This document shows positions 45,652 to 56,700 of a stretch of DNA of 64,000 nt, piece by piece. The notes under the pieces were generated by a model. That model worked only from the letters and a program-made list of their open reading frames with translations. It did no database searches and was not told the origin of the DNA. Origin of the DNA: Bidens hawaiensis (taxonomy: Eukaryota > Streptophyta > Magnoliopsida > Asterales > Asteraceae). Every line of letters starts with the position of its first letter. Positions within the stretch are counted from its first letter, which is position 1. The stretch is taken from contig JAIQDT010002053.1 in NCBI GenBank assembly GCA_021521415.1, positions 310,001 through 374,000 on the forward strand, in the 5' to 3' direction. The position numbers and the translations under genes were made by a program.

Positions 45652-46019
45652 TGTACTTTTGGATTAACCGAAACGTTTATATTTACTATTCGATATGATA
45701 CAGCGGAATTATAACATAAAGTAGTCACAACACATTCACTCTTAACATTCAGTATATTGATTATAAAAATCAGAGTACAAACTGAATAACTGTCACGACT
45801 GTTATAAAAATCAATATGAAAAGCTCTATATATAGATGAACAGTGACAACGTATAAGGTCAGGCTCCGTATAAGCTTATACAGGCGTATAAGCTTATACG
45901 CTCTTAGACTTACATGTTTCACTTTACATACTTTCATCTATTGACAGTTTAGCCCTTTATAAAATACAAATGACACATTAAGCTCACTAGACCTAGCATT
46001 AGACAAAAATGCTCTAACA
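45652..46019 (-). repeat. probable copia-type LTR fragment with polypurine tract
   Basis: Minus strand start TGTTAGAGCATTTTTG (46019), preceded by the purine run CCAAGGGGGAGT (46031 to 46020). A TATATATAG box lies near 45824-45835 in the expected orientation. The far edge (45652) is chosen only from a TG and is uncertain. Contains a locally repeated gtataagcttatac (about 45868-45900). Confidence 0.45.
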
Positions 46020-46033
46020 AACTCCCCCTTGGA

Positions 46034-46729
46034 TAATGCAAGACCTAAATTACAAACTCAATTCCTAAACGTGATTTAGCCTAACTAATGATATAGACAT
46101 CAATCATAGTAACTTGAAAATTTGGATCTATTAAATTACCTATGGATGTCTTGGTAGCACCCCATGCATCTGAAGATCCGGTTTGTCGACCTTGGTCGAA
46201 TCTATAATAATGATGGTGAATAAAATTTTTACGGAGACATCATCATAGATTCAGATCATCTATCCGAGATTCGGACAGATGATATTATGAGAAATAATCC
46301 ACCAACTCGCGGATATTAGACTTGAACTGAAATCTTGTGATCTTCCTTTCGTCCTTTCCTTGAAAATCCATGACCAAATCATCACTTTATCATCTTCCAT
46401 GCCATCTTCCCCTACATCAGTAATCTTCATCTGTAACAACAAAATCAAGACAGTTAACACACACAGCAATGGATACACATTGATGCTTCAAACTGTTTAT
46501 AATCTAAATAGTCCAACATACAAACACTCAGTTCCATATAAAAACTAGGAGACTTACCTTGATAGTTAACACACAAAGAGAAAATCTGAACTAACAGATA
46601 TGAACAAAATAATGTGCAGGTGCCATTTTAAGTACAAAAAGATATAAAGTCAATGCTATTAATATTGAACAACCAGTTTATCGGTCAGCATTGGAATACG
46701 TAACAAAGTAACTCTCCCACTAGTATAAG
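46034..46729 (-). other. unclassified segment upstream of the LTR fragment
   Basis: About 0.7 kb that, by the polypurine tract, should be the 3' internal part of the element owning the 45652-46019 LTR. A short minus-strand frame (46260-46478) has no recognisable domain. Nothing else was identified. Confidence 0.35.
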
Positions 46730-47605
46730 ACTAGTTTAGGTGTGACTCAATGTTCATTACTAAGGAAATGTTAGTGAAGTGTAAGTATTTATTTGTCACA
46801 TCACCAATTCGGATGCGTGATAAAATATATATTATGGTGATGGTAAATGCATACAATATGTGTCTAGAAGTAAAATATGCTAATTATTCACTTTGTTAGG
46901 CGTGATTCAAAGTTCGATAGACAATCATCGTTATTGATGTATAATTACTTTTTGGTCACATCTCCAATTTGGATGTGTGACAGAATATATATTATGGTGA
47001 TGGTAAATGCATACAATTTGTGACTAGAAGTAAAATATGCTAATTGTTCACTTTGTTAGGTGTGACTAAATGTTCAATAGACAATCATCATTATTGATGT
47101 ATAATTACTTTTTGGTCACAGCTCGAATATGGATATGTGACAAAATTTTATATTATGGTGATGGTAAATGCATACAATATGTGACTAGAAGTAACCTATG
47201 TTAATTGTTCACTTTGTTAGGTGTGACTAAATGTTCATTACTAAGGAAATATTAGTGAAGTGTAAGTACTTTTTAGTCAACATGTGACCATTACATTCTT
47301 TACATTCTTTAAAGAAACGTTAGTGCTGTCTTAGTAGTTTATAGTCACAGTTACAATCTTTACACAAACGTGTGACTAAAGGTGTGTTAGGGTCATGTAT
47401 TTATGTAACAATGTGACTAAAGGTTAAACAATAGTGACTCTAAAAATAATTCATGTCTTTATAGATCGGTATTATCCAGATTATAATTTTTCATTTTATT
47501 AGGTGTGTAAAAATATTAATTAATTATGTGTAATTATTGTGAAAATTTTTTTTTTAATGTATAACTAAAGACTATATTTTGTTTTTCTATGGGCCATTTT
47601 GCTTA
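46730..47605. repeat. repeat array segment 2
   Basis: Direct duplicate of 44767-45440 with one extra unit. Unit starts lie near 46796, 46955 and 47113, spacing about 159 bp. The TGTGACTAAA-rich part is at 47220-47420. Interrupted at 47606-47615 by the fold-back element; the homologous continuation resumes at 48759. Confidence 0.7.
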
Positions 47606-47615
47606 AAAGATAATT

Positions 47616-47954
47616 GACAAAATGGCAGAAGACGTCCTTTATGTTTAATCGTTTTTTCAGTGGACGTCCTTTAGCGAAACAAATGGCAGAAAACATCCTT
47701 TACATTTAAAAACTCTATCACATTATGTCCTTTGGTCATAACCCAGTTAAATTTTATTGTTAAATCTGGTCATGTGCAAAGCACATGAGTGTATTTTGGT
47801 CATTTTACTCTTGAAAATTAAATAATATTAAACATATTCATCATCATCATCTGGTCATCCCCCTCCCTCTCTCTCTCTCTTCTCTCTTTCTCTCATCATC
47901 TTCATCACAAAAACTCCACAAAAACTACAAAAATCATAAATTTAATTCATCTTT

Positions 47955-47991
<37 letters not shown>

Positions 47992-48748
47992 ATTCATCCA
48001 TCCACCATCATCATCCAACCTGCCACCGTCCCTTTTTGCACTTTCCAACCGTCAGCTACCATAAATCGCCGTCCGATCACCACCCTCAACCTTTGTCTAT
48101 AATCAATTTATCGTTCATTAAAGATGTGGTGTGCCACAAGCTCGAACTCACCGGATCTGGGTTTTATTCATGCGCCACAAACTAAATCTTACCTCAGATC
48201 TGGATCTGTTGTTAGTTATGATTTGGTGGTTTTAATTGGGGGGAAGATGCGAATCAGAGGTTGAAGGAGCTAGGGGAGGTGAGGTAGTGGCAGGTGGTTA
48301 GGTTTAGGTGGTGGTTGGTTGGGTGGGTGATGGCAGATTGGCATGTGCTTGTACGGTGGTGGTGCTGGTGGCAGAAAGCGGTGGTGCCATTTGGAGATGC
48401 CAATATGTGATCTGTGTTTAAGAAACATGGTTGTTTGGATTTATATTTGTGATGATGATGAAGAAGATGATGAGAGAAAGAGAGAAGAGAGAGAGGGGGA
48501 GGGGGATGACCAGATGATGATGATGAATATGCTTAATATTATTTAATTTTCAAGAGTAAAATGACCAAAATACCCTCATGTGCTTTGCACATGACCAGAT
48601 TTAACAAGAAAATTTAACTGGGTTAGGACCAAAGGACATAATGTGATAGAGTTTTTAAATGTAAAGGATGTTTTCTGCCATTTGTTTCGCTAAAGGACGT
48701 CCACTGAAAAAAAGATTAAAAATAAAGGACGTCTTTTGCCATTTTGTC
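47616..48748. mobile_element. Mutator-like fold-back element with about 300-bp arms
   Basis: Termini GACAAAATGGC and complement. Left arm 47616-47906 and right arm 48451-48748 are inverted copies differing at only a few percent of positions. Flanked by the perfect 10-bp repeat aaagataatt (47606-47615, 48749-48758); 9-10 bp fits Mutator-like transposition. The centre holds a CT microsatellite (about 47860-47990) and no transposase, so it is non-autonomous. High arm similarity indicates a fairly recent insertion. Confidence 0.85.
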
Positions 48749-48758
48749 AAAGATAATT

Positions 48759-48959
48759 ACTTGGGCCTTTTTTGTTCAAAAGATGATATATAAGCAATTG
48801 TGTATGCAACCGCCTTTTCGTCATCCCTGTCCCCAGTCAGTTTTCGAAGCAGGAATTCAAACTGAAGTCGTTGTCCTTTTATTCGCCTTTTGTTCAAAAG
48901 ATGATTTTCGATAAAGAAGGTATTTCATGTTTTACACGTTTGATTTATGAATAACCAGT
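48759..48959. repeat. continuation of repeat array segment 2
   Basis: Homologous to about 45415-45490 (tttgatttatgaataaccagt shared). Ends exactly where the LTR of element H starts. Confidence 0.55.
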
Positions 48960-51053
48960 TGTGACACCCCGTCAAAAAGGGTTATTATCCATACGACTTT
49001 ATATAATAATTAAACCGAAAACAACCATGATAGGCCTAATTATGAGTAATTAGGTTGTCATGTTCATGCATCGATAAGACGACATTCTCATATATCTTGT
49101 GTCGGTAATCAGTGGAGGATTACCAGGTCATAGTAGTTTGCCAGATACATACACAAACGTTGGTGATAAGATGATTAATACTAGAAGAGTATTAGAGAAA
49201 AGAAATAATATATAAATTTATTTATATATTCCTATACGAAACTTAAAATAATATTTACGTTTGATATACGTATGTCTATTTTAAGGAAATGATGTCTCGT
49301 AAAATTTGACCAACATATATAGCTTAAATATGAGTAATAAACGAGTACGAGTAAATATTTTATATACTAGTGAGTTAGTGTTTGTTTATTTAAAACACCA
49401 AATAAGTTAAATCAACTCATACCGAAACATATATAGATATAGGTTTGAACCGACTCCAACCCGAGCGACGACCCGACATCACGCTGTCACCACTGACACA
49501 AGAAATTTGTAATCAATTAGTCAATAAATTCACAAGCTAATTATCACCGCACTAGATCCATGGCTATGATTATCTTTCTTAACACACAAACCATTTATCT
49601 TGATTTGCTACTTGTTGAGCCCACGAACTAAAGTCAAGAAGTGGTAGGATTATTTCACCAAAACTCACTTTTCAATCTTCTAGTAGATTTTAGATACATG
49701 CATACTCAACCATCCATTTTATTATTCTTATCCCACAACAAAATCTAGTTAAATAATTAGGAGACAATGAATCATGAAACCATACTCCCTTCTATTCCCC
49801 AATTCACACCGAACCACCCCATCTTCGGTCATTATCATCATTTTATCAACCCACCATTCCATATGTATAGTGTATTTCACCAAAACCTATACAATATGTT
49901 GACAAACAAGTGGGGAGCAAAATTTAACTAGCTATGCATATACATACGTCAACACATGAAAGCATTTACAAACCTTGCAAGACAACTTAACCCTCTCTCT
50001 CTCTCGGTTTGGAGACTCCACCTGGCACCACCACCATCCTCAACAACACCACCAGCTACCACCCTCACCTCACTCTCCCTTTCGGTCAACACAACACAAC
50101 CCAACCCAGCCATGCCTCCGTCACCCTCTTCCTTACTCCGAATACGAGTCCGAATCTGACCCGAGAAACACGTCTACAATCTGTTATTAGAACCGAACTC
50201 GACCCGAAACACCCATTGGCATTTTCCCATAAACCAAACACACCGACCCATTATCGTTCTTCAAGACAAAACAAGAACTAGGAGCATCAATTACGTTGTA
50301 GAACCAACATCACAAAGTGGAGACTAGCACGAGCTCAAGTTCTTCTTCCTTTCATTCTAGACGTCATCTTTAGTACTAAGCCACTTGTATTGAGACTTGG
50401 ATTTATATATTATCTACCACATGTTTGAGAATCAGGTGAGTCTCACGGTCCTGTTTTTTTATATAAAGTGTTTTGAAACTTTTTGGGGGAATGCATGGAG
50501 AAACACATGTTTGGAAACGAGTAGAAACACGCTCTCATTTTGTTACATGGGTTGGAAACAATAATGCACCGAAAGTCCCCTATAATCTATGATCATTAAC
50601 TATTGTAGACGTGGCCAATGTGAATAGTACTATTCGGGATTAACACACCCCACCCGTGGTTATTCGCACTAAATTAGATTGGAGGTCTAGCGGGTGATAT
50701 TTGTCCAACAGATGACTTCGATGTTTTCGCATTAGAACATCAAGAGGGGCGCTCATAGAAACGTTGTTAGGTCTTGATCATAGAGCTCATGGTAACTGTC
50801 TGAGAAATTGGTTGACTCGTTGTCCAAGAAACACATATTTTTAGATGTCATATAAACCTGTGAAACTCACCAACAATTTTTATTGACATTTTTATGCATG
50901 CATTCTCAGGTAATTAAAGCATTGGAAACGCATATGGAGTCACAAGCATGTAGTGGCATTTTGATGAAGTATTTATCGTATAATCTATAAACAGTGACTA
51001 TGATCCATGACGTTATCACGCCCCCGCATTTCCGCCGTCGGCGGGGTGTGACA
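48960..51053 (+). repeat. 5' LTR of element H
   Basis: 2094 bp, TG...CA ends, followed by a primer-site remnant. The last 30 bases contain CCGCCGTCGGCGG, a small perfect hairpin. Proline-rich open frames near 49956-50281 overlap one another in three frames and look like a pyrimidine-rich, low-complexity stretch, not a gene. Confidence 0.85.
50436..50909 (+). other. candidate intron inside LTR H
   Basis: Donor ATCAG/GTGAGTCTCACGG at 50436, acceptor GCATTCTCAG/GT ending 50909, 474 nt. GTGAAACTCACC occurs near 50866, about 40 nt before the acceptor, as in D and A. Confidence 0.4.
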
Positions 51054-51056
51054 GAT

Positions 51057-51070
51057 TGGTATTAGAGTCA
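51057..51070 (+). promoter_or_regulatory. decayed primer binding site, element H
   Basis: TGGTATTAGAGTCA, two C to T changes from the initiator-Met complement found in A and D. Position relative to the LTR end is as expected. Confidence 0.75.
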
Positions 51071-51161
51071 CTGGTTATAGCGAATTAGGTCTACATTAGT
51101 AGGTCTAGGCTATATCCACCGCTCGCGGCACAATCATTTTGCATTGCATTGCATCGCATGA

Positions 51162-51202
<41 letters not shown>

Positions 51203-52399
51203 TATTAGTATTATTATTGTTGTACGTATATTAGTGACACATAAATTTTTTTTTCTTCACTCACTCTGGAAATCCGTCCATGACACTACAAACATTGGTT
51301 CTTACGTCACCACTAAATTATAGAATGTGCTCCACTAGTCCTTGAACCCGCCCCAGCCGGCTGCTCCTTCAAAATAGATAGATAATCCACAAATTAAACC
51401 TTGGGATGACAAAAGTTTAGTTGAACAGTAGTGTGAATAAGAACATGCATTATGATTCATGATGGAGCAATACTAGGGTAATCATGTAAGTTTGAATTAC
51501 ATTTGCGGTGGCCAACGTAACGGTAAATCCATAATTATATGAGAACTTTAACAGGTCCATTAGAATGCCACGTTATATAAAACTATTAATATTTATTCTC
51601 CTAACTATAGATTCAACACTTGAATTGGGATATGACGAGTTATAGCCTTACTTGGACTCTCCGCACTATATATGTTTTTAACCTATGCTGCCATCAGCTT
51701 TGGGCTTTCTCATTAAGAATGACACACCAAATGTGAAGTTTTGAACTTAAAATCTTCTTTTGCTAAGAATTTCTTTGTATACACATTCATGACTCCCTAG
51801 CAATAGCAACTACCCTATAGTAGCATAACTAGTGCTATGCAAAAAGACCACGAATTGGTGACGCTCTGACTATCATATAGATTCATTACTCGTTGACAAC
51901 AAATTTTCAAAATAGGCAAAATATGAAACTTGACGGAATCATCTCATACTAGCTCAAAAAATAAATTCTTCTTAGTTAGTGCAATAAAATGGCCTTATGA
52001 TAATTAACACTAGGATTTAGCCTCCCATCATCAACTCATTAGTGATGTCATCGTTTCATTGTTCTTTTCAAGAGGAATAGCTAGTATACTTAAGAGTACA
52101 TAGACTCCACCCTTAAAACGCTTTAAGAAATGAAATCCACAAAATTACCCTGTCTGTTTGAATAGGGAAACCTACTTATTCTAATTGTGGCTTCATGATA
52201 TACCTCGTTGTAAGCACGAACTATCCAAGGACTTGCTGTCAAGTTGGTTCTTCTTTGAAAAATAGAGCTAAAATACTTAAGTACTTAAGAGACTTGAATG
52301 TATAATATACCTATATCATGCACAAGACGTTGTAAAAATATTCTAAATTGCTCACATGATATAAAAAAAGATACATTTTAATGCATTTTTTTAAGAATC
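51071..52399 (+). other. decayed internal region of element H
   Basis: 1.3 kb without readable coding blocks. Contains an AT microsatellite (about 51164-51200). By order it would be leader and gag remnant, but I cannot support that from translation. Confidence 0.4.
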
Positions 52400-52795
52400 C
52401 GTATCAAGGTTTGGGGTGCCTATCTCTAACTTCTCCGCCCAGGACGATCGATTCATACCTAAATTATGCAATTATCACAAAAATATTTGGGTACCCGTTA
52501 AGATAACTAGTACAACCAATTATTGTAAAATAGATGTTAAGAGCGAAGGAGCCAGACAAACCTTAGAAGATATGCTACATAATTGTGTAATTGACTTTAG
52601 AGGAATTCATGATGCGCATCTACTGCTAGCTGAGCTTTCTTATAATAATTATTATCGCTTTCTTATAATAATTATTATCACTAGCATCAAGGCGCCGTTT
52701 GAGGTACTCTATGGTAAAAAAAAACAAAAAAAAATGTCTTCTACCTATTCGTTGGAAAAATATTCCAAATTAGGAAAATCATAGAAAGAGGAAAA
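52400..52795 (+). pseudogene. gypsy integrase core remnant (element H)
   Basis: Aligns block by block with integrase of D: QDDRF for SDRDNHF, then SEGARQTLEDMLHNCVIDF for the E-containing block, LLLAELSYNNYY, and KAPFEVLYGKK. A 22-bp piece (ctttcttataataattatta) is tandemly duplicated near 52637-52681. The open frame survives by chance; flanking parts are broken. Confidence 0.7.
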
Positions 52796-52984
52796 TTTAT
52801 GTTGATAATCATTGTAATCATTAAAATTCAATGAGTCTTTCACAAAGTCTCGCGTAGGAAAGGTATTACAAAGTTCGGTAAATATGGGAAATGAAACATT
52901 AGATACATTGGACCATTGGAAATCCTTCCAAGAATTCTGATCTTGTCGCTTACAAACTCAAATTGCCGTAAGAATTTAGTTATA

Positions 52985-53490
52985 GACATGACACACGTTT
53001 CATGTGTCAAATTTTAAAAAGTATCTATTGGATGAAACACTGATTATAGCGCCATAAAAGGGCCCATGTAGATGAAAAATCCATTCGTAAAGGAAACTAT
53101 TGTGATGTTCTACTAAAAAGAAAAATAAATTAAAATCTTAGTAGAAACCAAATTAAACTAAGCTAACAACGTTGAAATTCGAAACGTGGTCCAAGTTTTC
53201 TAGGGAACGAGAGGATGAAATGAAACCTAAATGCCCTCATTTATTTCCAAACAAAACTACTAGTTATGACTCTATCAAAATTTTCGGTTTCTTAACGAGA
53301 GTCTACGTAAGGCTTATCAAAATTTCTAGACACATTTCATGTGTCTAATCTGAAAAGGTGTCTATCGGATGAAAGACTTACTATACCACTAGATAAGGCC
53401 TACATAAATAACAAACTCCATTCCATAAAGAAACATATAGACAAATCTAATTAGCAAATTCACAAGTTTAGTAGAAGCAAGTTCGTAAAC
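52985..53490 (+). pseudogene. two copies of integrase C-terminus/chromodomain linker (element H)
   Basis: First copy near 52998-53290: FHVSNFKKYL..., then REREDEMK and CPHLFPNKTT. Second copy from about 53335: FHVSNLKRCLSDERLTIPLD and KLHSIKKH. In D this segment occurs once. Both copies have stops. Confidence 0.6.
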
Positions 53491-53733
53491 AAACAGATAT
53501 TTTGTAATGCAGCATGGTTGACCGACACTCCCATAATAAAGCTCACTGTTTCCCGGTAACCGGTTGAACCGGCATATAATTATTTAATTACAAAACTAAT
53601 CTAATAATAATAATAATAATAAAATAATGAAAAAGCTAGTAGCATAAATTTATTTATATCATCAAGTGAAAGGAGGGGCTAGTCAACTGATATGTGATTT
53701 CAAGATTCTTAATTCTTCTTGTGTTGATTGGAG
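53491..53733 (+). promoter_or_regulatory. upstream region and 5' leader of CESA1
   Basis: Only about 240 bp separate the last retroelement sequence from the CESA1 ATG. It holds an AAT microsatellite (about 53600-53622), a TATA-like stretch (TTTATTTATATC near 53648) and a short leader. The transcription start cannot be fixed from sequence. If the promoter is longer it includes element H DNA. Confidence 0.4.
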
Positions 53734-56700
53734 ATGCAGGCGAATGGTGGATTGGTGGCTGGATCACATAAGAGGAATGAATTGGTCAGAATTAGACATG
53801 ATTCTGATGGAGGGGTATGCTTTTTCCTCTAGATCCCATTCTTAATTGTCTCTAATTGAAATTCATATGGATCTTGTTTCGGGTCTCTTTAGATCTGATG
53901 CTTTACTTTAATATAAAGTTATAATTCTTGTGTTAAATCTGTCTTCTTTTTAATGTGCAATTGTTTGAACTTAGTCCGGAGGTGGGTGTAATTTATATGT
54001 AATTTTCAATTTTACATATAGATTTTGGACAAATCAGCGACTAGCGGCGCTAGTCAGGATTCTTACAAACATGATTGTGATTCTAGTTCAATGTTAATTT
54101 AGAGTCTCGATTCAGACTTAAAGATGAATTTGAAGTAATCTACTAGTTAGTTATATGGTTCTAAATCTTGAATTATATATTAATAACATGTGGACGGATG
54201 GATTATTATTTTTAGCTACTATTGATTTGGTGCATTGACCATGCAGCAACCAAAACCGTTGAAGAATTTGAACGGGCAGATATGCCAGATTTGTGGCGAC
54301 ACAGTAGGCCTAACTGAAAGTGGCGATATCTTTGTTGCTTGCAACGAGTGTGCGTTCCCGGTTTGCAGGCCATGCTATGAGTATGAAAGGAGAGATGGGA
54401 ATCAGGCTTGCCCTCAATGCAAGACTAGATACAAAAGACACAAAGGTTCGGTTCGGTTCGGTTAATTTATGTTCATGTTGACTTTTGGTCAATGATTAAG
54501 TTTTATATTATGGCAATGCTTATTGTTTTAGGGAGCCCTCGGGTTGATGGTGACGAGGATGAGGAGGACGATGATGATTTGGAGAACGAGTTCAACTATC
54601 CTCAAGGAAACAACAAAGCTAAACGCCATTGGCAGGGAGATGATGCTCAACAACCGGTTCCACTTCTCATTAATGGCCAGCAAGTGAGTCATCATTTATA
54701 AATAAAGTTTCAGCAACCTTAAAAAAACTCTTTGTCTGTCATAACTCATATAAAGGGATTTGCTTATGAATGGGTTCTATTTGGTTTATGCTTTTATCAC
54801 TAGCAGGTGCCTAAAGTGTGTTTTAAATCCTAAAACCTCCTGATTATTTTATTCAATCATTTAAATACTACTGAAACAGTATAGTTTTTGTGATAATATT
54901 TGATACACTGATTATTTAAAACTTTTAAAACTATTCGACAATAAATATTGTGTCAACCTATATAACCACACAGTTTGGGTCCGCTTAAACAGAACCTAAA
55001 AACGAAGATTTGGTTTTCTAATTTTTGAAAACTGTCTGGTTTTGGTTTTTCCAGTTTTACCATATAAGTTTGAAAATTATTTCAAAAAGAATTGGTCCAA
55101 GTAATGAATTTGGGCATAAATATATATATATTTTTAATTAATAATTAATTGATTATCATACACTTGGGTAACACTACTTTTTAAGATTTTATAAGTTAGA
55201 TAATGTAGACACAATCCTAAATTCAGGTCTCAGGTGAAATTCCAAGTGTTGCAGACAATTTGTCTGTAAGAAGTACATCAGGCCCGTTAGGTCCTGGTGA
55301 CAAGCATGTGCACTCACTTCCGTACATCGACCCACGGCAACCAGGTGCCAAGAAAATCTCTTATCGTATTCATAAATAGTAATTGTTTTATACTTTGCGG
55401 AACTCTGATTTGATGCATTCTATATTTTCTTGTAGTTCCCGTAAGAATAGTGGACCCGTCAAAAGACCTGAATGCTTATGGCCTCGGTAACGTTGACTGG
55501 AAGGAAAGAGTGGAAGGGTGGAAGCTAAAACAAGAGAAAAATATTATGCAAATGAATAACCGATATGGTGGTGAAGGTAAAGGAGGCAGTGAGATTGAAC
55601 GCACCGGATCCAATGGTGAAGAATTACAAATGTATGCATCTTTCAGTATAATTCTCGTTAACGAGGTTCTTGTTTGTCGTGCTAACATGGATTTTTATGT
55701 GACAGGGCTGATGATGCGCGTCAGCCAATGAGTCGAGTGGTGCCTATTTCATCAGCTCATTTGACTCCGTATCGTGTTGTAATCATTCTACGGTTGATTA
55801 TTTTGGGTTTCTTTTTGCAATACCGTTGCAGTCATCCAGTGAATGATGCATATCCCTTATGGTTGGTGTCTGTTATCTGTGAGGTTTGGTTTGCGTTATC
55901 ATGGCTTCTTGATCAGTTCCCAAAATGGTTTCCTGTTGAACGTGAGACCTACCTTGACCGTCTTGCAATGAGGTAAATATGATATTCATTCCTTTATTTA
56001 TATATTTTATGTATTTATTTTTTGAAAGTTTTGTATTAATGAGAAGTGTGCTTTTGTAGATATGACAGGGAAGGAGAGCCGTCGCAGCTGGCACCGATCG
56101 ATGTGTTTGTGAGTACGGTGGACCCGTTAAAAGAACCGCCTCTGATCACAGCAAACACAGTGCTGTCAATTCTGGCTGTCGAGTACCCTGTTGATAAGGT
56201 CTCGTGCTATGTGTCTGATGACGGTTCCGCTATGCTTACATTTGAGTCGCTCTCAGAGACTGCAGAGTTTGCAAGGAAGTGGGTCCCATTCTGCAAAAAA
56301 CATAGCATTGAACCCAGAGCACCCGAGTTTTATTTTGCTCAGAAGATTGATTACTTGAAGGACAAGATTCAACCGTCTTTTGTCAAGGAACGCAGAGCAA
56401 TGAAGGTCAGTAACCCCATGTACAAATACTTTTGTTGGGTTTATTTGTTGCAAATTTACTTATAATATTTATATATTGAGACAGAGAGAGTATGAAGAGT
56501 TTAAAGTACGGATAAATGCTCTTGTAGCGAAAGCACAAAAGATGCCGGAAGAAGGTTGGACGATGCAAGATGGAACCCCTTGGCCCGGAAATAACCCTAG
56601 GGATCACCCGGGAATGATTCAGGTATGACGAACTTTTTTCATAAGACAAATAGTATTCATGTGATGATGTGTATTTGATTGTGTAGGTGTTCTTAGGGCA

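Larger units (their letters stand above)
48960..53490 (+). mobile_element. Ty3/gypsy element H, strongly decayed and deleted
   Basis: Plus strand LTR 48960-51053 (TGTGACACCCCG ... GGGGTGTGACA), altered primer site and a shortened internal region in which only integrase and chromodomain remnants are readable. gag, protease, RT and RNase H appear deleted. No 3' LTR was found; the CESA1 upstream region follows. Probable lineage is the same as A and D. Confidence 0.75.

Noticed and set aside
47860..48550. Possible captured host gene inside the fold-back element
   Set aside because: The centre is CT-rich with short frames only; no exon-like conserved block could be recognised.
49956..50281. Three overlapping proline/threonine-rich plus-strand ORFs
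   Set aside because: They overlap in three frames of one pyrimidine-rich stretch inside LTR H, a composition effect.
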